Origin: Actinomycetota bacterium
GTDB lineage: Bacteria > Actinomycetota > Thermoleophilia > Gaiellales > Gaiellaceae
Assembly (NCBI GenBank): GCA_003161615.1
Contig: PMOB01000006.1
Location: 1-64,000 of the forward strand
Direction: 5' to 3'
DNA: 64,000 bases
Shown here piece by piece: positions 1 to 14,392 of this stretch (position 1 is the first letter of the stretch; each line of letters starts with the position of its first letter). A program made the translations under genes and the position numbers. The notes beneath the pieces were generated by a model. That model was not told where the DNA came from and made no database searches. It was given only the letters and a program-made list of their open reading frames with translations.

Positions 1-68
1 GGGTGGCGGGAATCGAACCCGCATAACTAGCTTGGAAGGCTAGGGCTCTACCACTGAGCTACACCCGC
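1..68 (-). tRNA. tRNA-Gly(TCC), last acceptor bases cut off by window edge
   Basis: Reverse complement GCGGGTGTAGCTCAGTGGTAGAGCCCTAGCCTTCCAAGCTAGTTATGCGGGTTCGATTCCCGCCACCC gives a cloverleaf; anticodon TCC, T-arm GGTTCGATTCC. Confidence 0.95.
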
Positions 69-91
69 GGGGCGCTCGGTACGGTAGCGAG

Positions 92-841
92 ATGTTCCCC
101 TCGGCCGAGGCCGTGGGCCTGGCGCCTGCCCTCGCGATCGGGCTCGTCCTTTGCGCCCGCGGCGAGCGCTCCTCGCGCCCGCGCCTCGTCGCCGGAGCGC
201 TCGGCGTCGCGCTCGTCTTCGCCGCCTTCGTCACCGAGCTCGAGCCGCTCGCGAACCACACGTTTCTCTGGGCACATCTCCTCCAGAACGTCGTCATGGC
301 GGAGTGGGCGCCGGCTCTGCTGCTGCTCGCAATCCCGCCGCGAGTCGCGGCGCGCGCCAACGGCTTCCCGCTCTTCCGCCCGCTCGTTGCGCTGCCGCTC
401 TGGCTCGCGACGTACTACGTCTGGCACCTGCCGTGGATCTACGACGCGGCGCTGCGCCATCCCCACTCCCTCCTCCACGTCGAGCACCTGACCTATCTGC
501 TCGCCGGATGTTGCCTCTGGTGGCCGGTCGTGCACAGTCGGCGGCCGGCGGGAGTGAAGGCCGCCTATCTGTTCGCCGCCTTCGTCCTGGCTTCGCCGCT
601 CGGCCTGCTCCTCGCGCTGATCCCGCGCGCGATCTATCCCTTCTACGTCCACGCGCCGCGGACGTGGGGGCCGAGCCCGCTGGCCGATCAGCAGATCGCC
701 GGCGTGACGATGGCGGCGGAGGAGGCGATCGTCTTCTTCGGCGCCTTTACGGCGTTCATGCTTCGCTTTCTTGCGGACGAGCAGGCGTCGGGACATCTGG
801 TTCCGAGCGCTGCTCGCGGCTCCGCTCGCTCTCGGCATTGA
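92..841 (+). CDS. CtaG-like cytochrome c oxidase assembly membrane protein
   Basis: 249 aa multi-TM; HxxWxxHLLQNVVM and YVWHLPWIYDAAL...HVEHLTYL motifs typical of caa3_CtaG family. Confidence 0.8.
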   Translation: MFPSAEAVGLAPALAIGLVLCARGERSSRPRLVAGALGVALVFAAFVTELEPLANHTFLWAHLLQNVVMAEWAPALLLLAIPPRVAARANGFPLFRPLVALPLWLATYYVWHLPWIYDAALRHPHSLLHVEHLTYLLAGCCLWWPVVHSRRPAGVKAAYLFAAFVLASPLGLLLALIPRAIYPFYVHAPRTWGPSPLADQQIAGVTMAAEEAIVFFGAFTAFMLRFLADEQASGHLVPSAARGSARSRH

Positions 842-1661
842 GCTCGGCGCCGAGGAGCAGCGCGATCGCCGCGAGCCACAGCCACGTCAGCATCACGATC
901 ACCGCTGCGAGCGATCCCCACGTCTTGTTGTAGGAGCTGAAGCTCGAGGTGTAGACCGCGAAAGCGCCCGAAACCGCGAGCCAGACGGCCGACGCGAGCA
1001 CGGAGCCGGGAGTGATGAAGTGCCAGCGCCTGCGCGGCGCGTCCGGGCCGAGGTGGAGCAGCGTCGAGAACGCCGCGAGGAGCCCGAAGAGCAGGATCGG
1101 CCACTCGGCGATCCACCAGATCCACGCAACCGCGCCCGACGCGCCGCCGGCGTGGTCGGCGACGAGCTGTTCCAGCGCGGGCCCGAAGATCAGGAGCACG
1201 GCGACGAGGAGGAAGGCGGTGCCGATCACCGCGACCATCTCGACGGCGACGAGCCGTTTGCGGAGAAACGAGCGCTTGTCCTTCCGCTCGTAGGCGAGGT
1301 TGATGGCGGTCATGTAGGCCGTCATCGCGCCCGTCGTCGACCAGATGGCGAGGACGCCGCCGACCGCGGTCATGGCGATGCTCGTCGACTGGTTCCGGCC
1401 CAGCCGCTGCAGGCTGCTGCCGAGGAGGCTCGTCGCCTGGCCCGGCATGAAGTGCCGGAAGTGCTCCATCAGGGTCGAGATCGTCGCCGGCCCCGCGACG
1501 AGCGTGAAGATGCCGACCGCGACGAGCAGCACGGACGGAATCGCGAAGAACGTCGAGTACGCGAGCGCCGAGGCGAGCATCGTCCCGTTGTTGTCGAGGA
1601 ACCGCTTGAACGCGCGGATGAGGAGCGCGCGCCGGTCGCGGAAAGAGAGGCGGTCTGTCAC
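756..1661 (-). CDS. YihY/BrkB-family inner membrane protein
   Basis: 301 aa; ALAYSTFFAIPSVLL..., STTGAMTAYMTAINLAYE, VIVMLTWLWLAAIALLLGAELNAE. Confidence 0.88.
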   Translation of the reverse strand: MTDRLSFRDRRALLIRAFKRFLDNNGTMLASALAYSTFFAIPSVLLVAVGIFTLVAGPATISTLMEHFRHFMPGQATSLLGSSLQRLGRNQSTSIAMTAVGGVLAIWSTTGAMTAYMTAINLAYERKDKRSFLRKRLVAVEMVAVIGTAFLLVAVLLIFGPALEQLVADHAGGASGAVAWIWWIAEWPILLFGLLAAFSTLLHLGPDAPRRRWHFITPGSVLASAVWLAVSGAFAVYTSSFSSYNKTWGSLAAVIVMLTWLWLAAIALLLGAELNAESERSREQRSEPDVPTPARPQESEA

Positions 1662-1701
1662 TGGGAGGGAACGGCGGGCATCTATGGCGAGTTGCGGAAG
1701 T

Positions 1702-1774
1702 CGGGGCGGGCAGAATCGAACTGCCGGCCTCCCGGACCCAAACCGGGTGCTCTACCAGGCTGAGCTACGCCCCG
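1702..1774 (-). tRNA. tRNA-Pro(TGG)
   Basis: Reverse complement CGGGGCGTAGCTCAGCCTGGTAGAGCACCCGGTTTGGGTCCGGGAGGCCGGCAGTTCGATTCTGCCCGCCCCG folds as cloverleaf; anticodon TGG. Confidence 0.96.
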
Positions 1775-1824
1775 AATCCAGCCAGTGTAGGGAGCGTGTC
1801 GGCGTCGCGTAATCTCGGGAACCG

Positions 1825-3120
1825 ATGCGTCTCACCATCCTCCACACGAACGACATCCACGGCCGCATCGAGGGGCTCGCGCGCATCGCGACGCTCGTCG
1901 AGCGGATCAAGGAGGAGACGCCGCACCGCGTGATCTACGTCGACGCCGGTGACGTCGAGGAGACGACGACGCGCCTCTCGAACCTGACCAAGGGCGTCGC
2001 GATGCACCGCCTGCTCTCAGCTGCCGGCTGCGAGGTAGCCGCGGTCGGCAACGCGGTTTGGCTCCGCTACGGACCACAGGTGATCCCGGCGCAAGCAGAG
2101 GCGGCGAGCTACCCGCTCCTGCTCGCCAACCTCGAGCCCGTCGAGGGAGTGCAGGCGACCGCGCTGATCGACAGCGTCGGCTTCGTCGGCGTCACCGACC
2201 CGTTCCGCAGCTTCCTCGACGGAGACGTCGACTACGGGATCCGCGCCACCGACGAAGTGGAAGCCGTCCGAGCCGGTGCAAGCGAGCTGCGCGCGCAGGG
2301 AGCCGAGCTCGTCGTCTGCCTCTCGCACCTCGGCTACAGACGAATCGCTCACGACATCGAGGACGGGACGATCGACCCCGAGCTCGCCGAACAGGTGCAG
2401 GGCGAGGTCGACGTGATCGTCGGCGCGCACTCTCACGACTTCCTGCCGGAGGGTGAGCGTGTTGGCTCGGTTCTCATCGCGCAGACAGGATCGTTCGCCG
2501 AGCACCTCGGTCGGATCGACATCGACGGCAGCGAGATGACCGCGTCCGTGATCCCGGTCGGCGATGACATCCCGCCGCATCCGCGCGTGCTCGAGGCGGT
2601 CGCCGCGGCGGAGGCCTCGCTCGACTCGTCGCTCGACGAGATCGTCGCCGAGCTCGACGAGCCGATCGACGCGCAGTGGGTGGCCGAGATGCTGCGCGAG
2701 CGGATGGGCGCCGAGATCGCGCTAGCGACGTCGGCGGTGATGCTCGACTATCCGCTCCCCGCCGGGCCGCTCCGCCGCCGCGAGCTCTGGGAGGCATGCC
2801 ACTCGACGGCGAATCCCGCTGTCGCCGAGCTCACGGGCGAGCAGCTCGCCCGGATGATCGAGAAGGGGAGCGACCCGGAGTTCCAGCAGACGACGACCGG
2901 CCCGCTGCGCGGCAAGCCGCACGGGCCGCTCCATGTCGCGGGCGACGCGAGCCCGATCGATCCCGGCCGGACGTACGTCGTCGCGGCGACCGACTTTGAG
3001 CTCGAGAACTACGGCGGACTGATCGAGCCGGAGTGGCGGCTGAACGTCCGCTACGACTTCCCGACGATCATCCGCGAGGCGATCGAGGAGAAGCTCGGAG
3101 CGGCTACTCGGTTTCCATGA
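1825..3120 (+). CDS. 5'-nucleotidase / metallophosphatase family protein
   Basis: LTILHTNDIHGRIEG start, VDAGDVEE, VVCLSHLGYR, VIVGAHSHDFLPEG metallophosphatase motifs and 5'-nucleotidase C-terminal domain. Confidence 0.88.
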   Translation: MRLTILHTNDIHGRIEGLARIATLVERIKEETPHRVIYVDAGDVEETTTRLSNLTKGVAMHRLLSAAGCEVAAVGNAVWLRYGPQVIPAQAEAASYPLLLANLEPVEGVQATALIDSVGFVGVTDPFRSFLDGDVDYGIRATDEVEAVRAGASELRAQGAELVVCLSHLGYRRIAHDIEDGTIDPELAEQVQGEVDVIVGAHSHDFLPEGERVGSVLIAQTGSFAEHLGRIDIDGSEMTASVIPVGDDIPPHPRVLEAVAAAEASLDSSLDEIVAELDEPIDAQWVAEMLRERMGAEIALATSAVMLDYPLPAGPLRRRELWEACHSTANPAVAELTGEQLARMIEKGSDPEFQQTTTGPLRGKPHGPLHVAGDASPIDPGRTYVVAATDFELENYGGLIEPEWRLNVRYDFPTIIREAIEEKLGAATRFP

Positions 3121-3588
3121 GCGACCGCAGCTCTTCGAGCTTCTCGCCGCGGAGCTCGTCCCGCTCGCCGCGGTCGAGCCGCGAGAGCAGCTCCCGCACG
3201 AGGGTCGCGAGCTCGAGCGGGTTGAACGGCTTCGTCACGTAGTCGACGCCGCCGATGTCGAGGCCACGGGCGCGGTCGCGGAACTCGGCGCGCGCCGTGA
3301 GGAAGATGATCGGGATGTCGCTCGTCCGCTCGTCCGCGAGCAGCGCCTCGGCCACGCTCCAACCGTCGAGGCCCGGCATCATCACGTCGAGGAGGACGAC
3401 ATCGGGCTGCTCGGCGCGCGCGAGGTCCAAGCCGGCCACGCCGTCCGCCGCCTCGAGGACGCGCATGCCCTCAGCCTCGAGGTTGACCCGGCACAGCAGC
3501 CGGATCGGCGCCTCGTCGTCGATGACGAGAACCGTCGTTCCCGCAGGATTCACCGGCGCGCTATTCCCGTCCATTCCCATTCCGGCAC

Positions 3589-3592
<4 letters not shown>
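3104..3592 (-). CDS. response regulator (REC domain)
   Basis: TVLVIDDEAPIRLLCR, DVVLLDVMMPGLDGW, IIFLTA, VTKPFNPLEL. Confidence 0.92.
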
Positions 3593-6711
<3,119 letters not shown>

Positions 6712-6779
6712 TGGGCGGTGAGATTGTAGGAGTCTCGCGCGGGATCAGTCGACTCGCCGGACAGGTTCGTCCTGCGACC

Positions 6780-6966
6780 TTTCCCCAACACGAACCGTAG
6801 TTGTCCATGTTGCAAAGATGGGCCGTGCGGCCCATTGTCCGTGCGGCAAACGCCCACTAGCGTTTCAGTCACTGGGCGATGCGAACCGCGGCGCGTCCTA
6901 GACGTTTCGCGGCTAGCAACGGGAGAGCCCGCCGCACCGACCCCCCGAGCGGCGGGCTTTTCCATT
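6780..6966 (+). ncRNA. Candidate structured small RNA or ispH leader ending in an intrinsic terminator
   Basis: ATGGGCC-gtgc-GGCCCAT hairpin, AAACGC-ccacta-GCGTTT hairpin, then terminator; no ORF. Confidence 0.35.
6924..6966 (+). terminator. Rho-independent terminator
   Basis: GCCCGCCGC-accgaccccccga-GCGGCGGGC followed by TTTT. Confidence 0.75.
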
Positions 6967-7031
6967 TTCGAAGCCGGCTCGCGCGCCCCTCTCACTCATC
7001 GCTAACACCCGCGGGCTATCGTGGCCGCGTA

Positions 7032-7972
7032 GTGGTAAAGCGCCTTCTCCTCGCCTCGCCCCGCGGCTATTGCGCGGGAGTCGAGCGGGCGGTCGAGACG
7101 GTCGAGCGGGCTCTCGCGCTGTACGGAAAGCCCGTCTACGTCCGCAAGCAGATCGTCCACAACTCGCACGTCGTCCGAGATCTCGAGGCGCGCGGCGCCG
7201 TCTTCGTCGACGAGCTCGCCGGCGTGCCGGAGGGAGCGACAGTCGTCTTCTCCGCGCACGGGATCGCGCCGGCGGTGCGTGCCGAGGCGGATGACCGGGC
7301 GCTGACCACGATCGATGCGACCTGCCCGCTCGTGACCAAGGTGCACACGCAGGCCCGGCGCTACGCCGAGGCGGGCTACGCGATCGTCCTCGTCGGCCAT
7401 GCCGGGCACGAGGAGGTCGAGGGGACGCTCGGCGAGGCGCCCGACGCGATCGTCCTCGTCCAGTCGGCGGAAGATGCCGAGCGTGTCGCGATTCCCGGCG
7501 GCAAGCCTCTCGCCTACATCACGCAGACGACGCTTTCGGTGGACGAGACGACGGAGATCGTCGCGGTGCTGCGCCGCCGCTTCCCTCACATCGAAGGCCC
7601 GGCGCGCGAAGACATCTGTTACGCCACCTCGAACCGCCAGTGGGCAGTGAAGGAGTTGCTCGAGGAGGTCGATCTCCTGCTCGTCGTCGGCTCGCTGAAC
7701 TCGTCCAACTCGCTGAGGCTCGTCGACGTGGCGCGCGCAGCTGGGATCGAGGCGCATCTCGTGGACGACCTCGCCGGGATCGACGAGAGTTGGCTCGACG
7801 GCTGCGAGACGGTCGGCCTGACGTCGGGCGCGTCGGCGCCGGAGCGGCTCGTCCGCGAGGTCTGCGACTGGTTCCGCGCGCGCGGAGCCGAGGTCAGCGA
7901 GCGGAAGCCCGTCCACGAGGACGTCAACTTCAAGCTGCCCGTCGAGTTGCGCCGCGCCGAGCGCGCGGCGGC

Positions 7973-7976
<4 letters not shown>
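7032..7976 (+). CDS. ispH: 4-hydroxy-3-methylbut-2-enyl diphosphate reductase
   Basis: LLLASPRGYCAGVERAVETVE, HNSHVV, FSAHGIAP, DATCPLVTKVH, CYATSNRQ, VVGSLNSSNSLRL; GTG start in longer ORF. Confidence 0.96.
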
Positions 7977-11020
<3,044 letters not shown>

Positions 11021-11106
11021 CGGGAAGGCAAGTCTAGGGCGCAGCGTTCTTATATTTGTGGGTGGGGAGAAGACCTCTTCACCGCAGTAGAAACGGAAAG
11101 GAAACG

Positions 11107-11415
11107 ATGGCAACGAACGTCACCGACGCCACCTTCGAGAGCGAGGTCCTCCAGGCGGCCGAGCCCGTGCTCGTCGACTTCTGGGCCGAATGGTGCGGGC
11201 CGTGCCACGCGGTCGAGCCCGTTCTCGAGCGGATCGCCGAGGAGCGGAACATCAAGCTCGTGAAGGTGAACATCGACGAGAACCAGGAGCTCGCGATCCG
11301 CTACGGGATCCAGTCGATCCCGAACACGATGCTCTTCGAGGCGGGCGCGCCGAAGGCTGCGGCTGTGGGCGCGATGCCGAAGGGCATGCTCGAGAGCCAG
11401 CTCGGTCTCTCGTAG
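11107..11415 (+). CDS. trxA: thioredoxin
   Basis: VLVDFWAEWCGPCHAVEPVLE; SIPNTMLF cis-Pro. Confidence 0.94.
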   Translation: MATNVTDATFESEVLQAAEPVLVDFWAEWCGPCHAVEPVLERIAEERNIKLVKVNIDENQELAIRYGIQSIPNTMLFEAGAPKAAAVGAMPKGMLESQLGLS

Positions 11416-11485
11416 AGGTCTTACCGCGCTGCGGAGCGCACGACCCCTGTCGCGCTCCGCGTGCCCTCACGATCTATGCGGCGAG
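11416..11485. repeat. Hairpin region, possible partial copy of dispersed three-hairpin element
   Basis: GCGGAGCGC (11431-11439) / GCGCTCCGC (11452-11460) perfect inverted repeat between convergent genes; CGCGCTCCG..TGC..TATG(C)GGC shared with 35388-35415. Confidence 0.35.
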
Positions 11486-11650
11486 CTACTCGGCCGTCGG
11501 CTGAGCCGGCTCGCGCGCCGCGAGGAACCGTAGAAACTCGGCGTGCTTGGCGAGGTAGTCCTCGAGCTCGGCGAGCCCGGCGCCGGCCCAGTCCTCGAGC
11601 CAGGTCTCGGAGATGTCGTCGTCGATGCGATGGAAGCCCCGCTCGCTCAT
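11486..11650 (-). CDS. small acidic hypothetical protein (54 aa)
   Basis: Below the ORF-track cutoff; MSERGFHRIDDDISETWLEDWAGAGLAELEDYLAKHAEFLRFLAAREPAQPTAE; plausible composition and codon use. Confidence 0.6.
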   Translation of the reverse strand: MSERGFHRIDDDISETWLEDWAGAGLAELEDYLAKHAEFLRFLAAREPAQPTAE

Positions 11651-11683
11651 GCGAGGCATGATCGACCCGGTTTCGCGAAATGA

Positions 11684-12523
11684 CTATGGGCCGTTCGGCT
11701 CAACTTGCGGGGACGCGGGACCCACTTCCTCCAGCACGGCGTCGCTGAGACTGGGCCAGGCCTCCTTGGCCCAGTCGCCGAAGTCGCGCCCAGTGAGGAC
11801 GCCGCAGGCGATGCCGGCGGCGGGATCGACCCAGAGGAAGGTGCCGCTGCGGCCGAAGTGCCCGAACGTGCGTGGCGAGTTCCGAGAGCCCGTCCAGTGC
11901 GGCGACTTGGAGTCCCGCAGCTCGAAGGTCAGGCCCCAGTCGTTCGGCTTCATGCGGCCGAGGCCGGGCAGGACTCCGTCGAGGCCCGGGAACTGGACGG
12001 ACGTCGCCTCCGCGAGCGTCTCGGCGGCGACGAGCGTCGGCGCGAGGAGCTCGCGACCGACCGCGAGCAGGTCGGCGAGCGGGCCGCGATAGCCGGACGC
12101 GGGCGAGCCGTCGAGCCAGCCGCGCAGGCCGAGCGGCGTCACGACCGCGTGCTGGAAGTAGTCGGCGAACGGCATCTCGGCGCGCTGCTCGAGGAGCTCG
12201 GCTGCGAGCTCGATTCCGGTGTTCGAGTAGATGCGGCGACGGCCGGGCTCCGCGATCGGCTCCGAGCCGTCGATCGGCAGCCCGGAGGCGTGAGCGAGGA
12301 GATGGCGGAGTGTCGCGCCCGGCGGACCGGCCGGCTCGTCGAGGTCGACCGTCCCCTCCTCGAGGGCGACGAGCAGCGTGATGCCGGTGAGCAGCTTCGT
12401 CACCGAGGCCCACGGGACCTCGACCTCCTCCGCCCCGTGGGTCGCGACCACTCCGGCGTCGCGAACCACTCCCGCTGCCGCGCCCGGCGCGTCCCATCCG
12501 TCGATCAGCTGCAGCGCGTCCAC
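11684..12523 (-). CDS. serine hydrolase, beta-lactamase/class C-like family
   Basis: VPWASVTKLLTGITLLVALEEG (SxxK), YSNTGIELAAELLE, HFGRSGTFLWVDP. Confidence 0.88.
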   Translation of the reverse strand: MDALQLIDGWDAPGAAAGVVRDAGVVATHGAEEVEVPWASVTKLLTGITLLVALEEGTVDLDEPAGPPGATLRHLLAHASGLPIDGSEPIAEPGRRRIYSNTGIELAAELLEQRAEMPFADYFQHAVVTPLGLRGWLDGSPASGYRGPLADLLAVGRELLAPTLVAAETLAEATSVQFPGLDGVLPGLGRMKPNDWGLTFELRDSKSPHWTGSRNSPRTFGHFGRSGTFLWVDPAAGIACGVLTGRDFGDWAKEAWPSLSDAVLEEVGPASPQVEPNGP

Positions 12524-12671
12524 GGCGCGGGATACTAGGCGCGTGGAGCGCCGCTCCGTTGCTCCGGTCTCGGGATGCTCGATCCGGCCTGGAAGGTCGA
12601 GATCGAAGCGGACGCCGCCCTGCCGGAGTAGCCGGCTTTCTTCCTGCAAAGCAGGGCAATAAGGTTCCGGC

Positions 12672-13889
12672 ATGACGGATTCGCTGATCCCTCCGTCGAT
12701 CACGGGTACGGGCTTGAGCTTCCCGCCGGGCGGCAGCGTGCTCGACCACGCCTTCGGCCAGAGCGACCCGTACACGCTCGGGGTCGAGGAGGAGTACATG
12801 CTCCTCGACGCCAAGACGTTCGACCTCGTCCAGCACATCGACACGGTGCTCGCAGCCGTCGCCGGTCATGAGCTCGAGCCGCGGATCGACTCCGAGCTCA
12901 TGCAGTCGGTGCTCGAGGTGGCGACGCCGGTCTGCCACACGCCGGCGGAAGTCCGGCAGCAGCTACTCCGCATCCGCAGCTACGTCTGCGACGTCGCGCG
13001 GGAGAAGGGCCTGCGCGTCGGCTCGGCAGGCACGCATCCGTTCTCGCTCTTCGAGCGCCAGCGGATCACGGCGAAGGACCGCTACCGGGCGCTCGTCGAC
13101 CAGATGCAGTACATCGCGCGTCGCGAGCTGATCTTCGGGATGCACGTGCACGTCGCGGTCGACGACGCGGAGAAGGCGATCCAGGTCGTGAACGCGCTGA
13201 TTGCGCACCTGCCCGAGCTCGTCGCGCTGTCCGCGAGCTCCCCGTTTTGGCGCGGCGAGCCGACCGGCCTCCGCTCCTCTCGGCACATGGTCTTCGCCGC
13301 CTTCCCGCGCTCGGGCCCGCCGCCGCGCTTCCGCGACTACTCCGACTACGCGCAGGTCGTGAACCAGCTGGAGAAGACCGGCTGCATCCAGGACTACACG
13401 CACATCTGGTGGGACATCCGTCTCCATCCGCGCCTCGGCACCATCGAGATCCGGATCTGCGACGCGGTGACGCAGCTCGACGACGTGATCGCGATCACCG
13501 CGTACTGCCAGGCGCTCGTCAAGCACTACGCGGAGCTCGTCGACCGCGGCGAGGAGACCCCGTCCTTCCACCGGATCCTGACGACCGAGAACAAGTGGCT
13601 CGCCGCGCGCTACGGGCTCAGCGCGCCCGTGATGGACCTCCACACCGGCCGGCGCAACCGTATTCCGGTCGCCGCGCTTGTGCGGCGGACGCTCGAGACG
13701 ATCGAGCCGCACGCGCGCGACCTCGGCTCCGAGGAGGAGCTCGCGGGCCTCCAGGAAATCCTCAGCCGCGGCAACGGCGCCGACCGTCAGCTCCAGGTCT
13801 TCAACGCCAACAAGGACATCGTCGAGGTCGCCCGCGAGATCGCGGAGGCGACCGAGGTGGCGGCGGAGCCCGAACCCGCGGCCGCGTAG
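12672..13889 (+). CDS. carboxylate-amine ligase, glutamate-cysteine ligase type 2 (YbdK-like)
   Basis: YTLGVEEEYMLLD, FGMHVHVAV, HIWWDIRLHPRLGTIEIRICD. Confidence 0.9.
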   Translation: MTDSLIPPSITGTGLSFPPGGSVLDHAFGQSDPYTLGVEEEYMLLDAKTFDLVQHIDTVLAAVAGHELEPRIDSELMQSVLEVATPVCHTPAEVRQQLLRIRSYVCDVAREKGLRVGSAGTHPFSLFERQRITAKDRYRALVDQMQYIARRELIFGMHVHVAVDDAEKAIQVVNALIAHLPELVALSASSPFWRGEPTGLRSSRHMVFAAFPRSGPPPRFRDYSDYAQVVNQLEKTGCIQDYTHIWWDIRLHPRLGTIEIRICDAVTQLDDVIAITAYCQALVKHYAELVDRGEETPSFHRILTTENKWLAARYGLSAPVMDLHTGRRNRIPVAALVRRTLETIEPHARDLGSEEELAGLQEILSRGNGADRQLQVFNANKDIVEVAREIAEATEVAAEPEPAAA

Positions 13890-13899
13890 ACTCGACGCC

Positions 13900-14361
13900 G
13901 TGCTCGAGGTTGGGGAAAAGGCGCCGCTCGAAGCCGGCGTGTGGACGACGCCGCGTGAGCGCGCGACGATCGGCGACTTATTGCACGAACGCCCGCTCCT
14001 GCTTCTCTTCTATCTCTTCGACTGGTCGACGACCTGAACAAGTGAGCTCGAGCTCCTGCGTGACAGGAGAGAGGAGCTCCAGGCGGCCGGCGTCGAGCCG
14101 TACGCGATCTCGCGCGACTCGCCGTACACGCACGTCGCGTGGATGCAGGCGCTCGACCTCGACTTCCCGCTCCTCTCCGACTGGAACGCCGACGCGACGC
14201 ACGGCTTCGGCGTCGAGTACGAGCACAACGGGATGAGGGACGTCTCGCGCCGGAGCGCCTTCCTCCTCGACCGCGACGGCGTCGTGCGCGGCGCGTGGGC
14301 GTACGCGAACGACGAGCTGCCCGACCTCGACGAGCTGATCGCCGCGGCGAAGCTCTTGTAG
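13900..14361 (+). CDS. peroxiredoxin-like redoxin, candidate selenoprotein with in-frame TGA (Sec) at codon 46
   Basis: GTG at 13900, one frame to 14361 interrupted only by TGA 14035-14037: VLEVGEKAPLEAGVWTTPRERATIGDLLHERPLLLLFYLFDWSTT[U]TSELELLRDRREELQAAGVEPYAISRDSPYTHVAWMQALDLDFPLLSDWNADATHGFGVEYEHNGMRDVSRRSAFLLDRDGVVRGAWAYANDELPDLDELIAAAKLL; TGA occupies peroxidatic Cys of AhpE/BCP-type Prx. Confidence 0.82.
14044..14079 (+). promoter_or_regulatory. Candidate bacterial SECIS element
   Basis: GAGCTC-gag-CTCCTG-CGTGA-CAGGAG-agag-GAGCTC: two 6-bp stems, 5-nt apical loop with G at position 2, 21 nt between TGA and apical loop. Confidence 0.7.
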
Positions 14362-14392
14362 TCGTCCGGCGAATCGCCTTTACTCCCGCAGC

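Noticed and set aside
6924-6966. 6C RNA motif (C-rich loop)
   Set aside because: Only one hairpin loop has a C run; the family is described with two. Kept only as terminator/leader candidate.
11021-11106. T-box leader for ileS
   Set aside because: Only 86 nt between ileS and trxA starts and no TGGNACC-type T-box sequence on the minus strand.
14035-14037. TGA as an ordinary stop, with the Prx as a pseudogene
   Set aside because: The frame is intact on both sides, the TGA is exactly at the catalytic position, and a SECIS-like hairpin follows. Sequencing error remains possible and is listed as a refuter.
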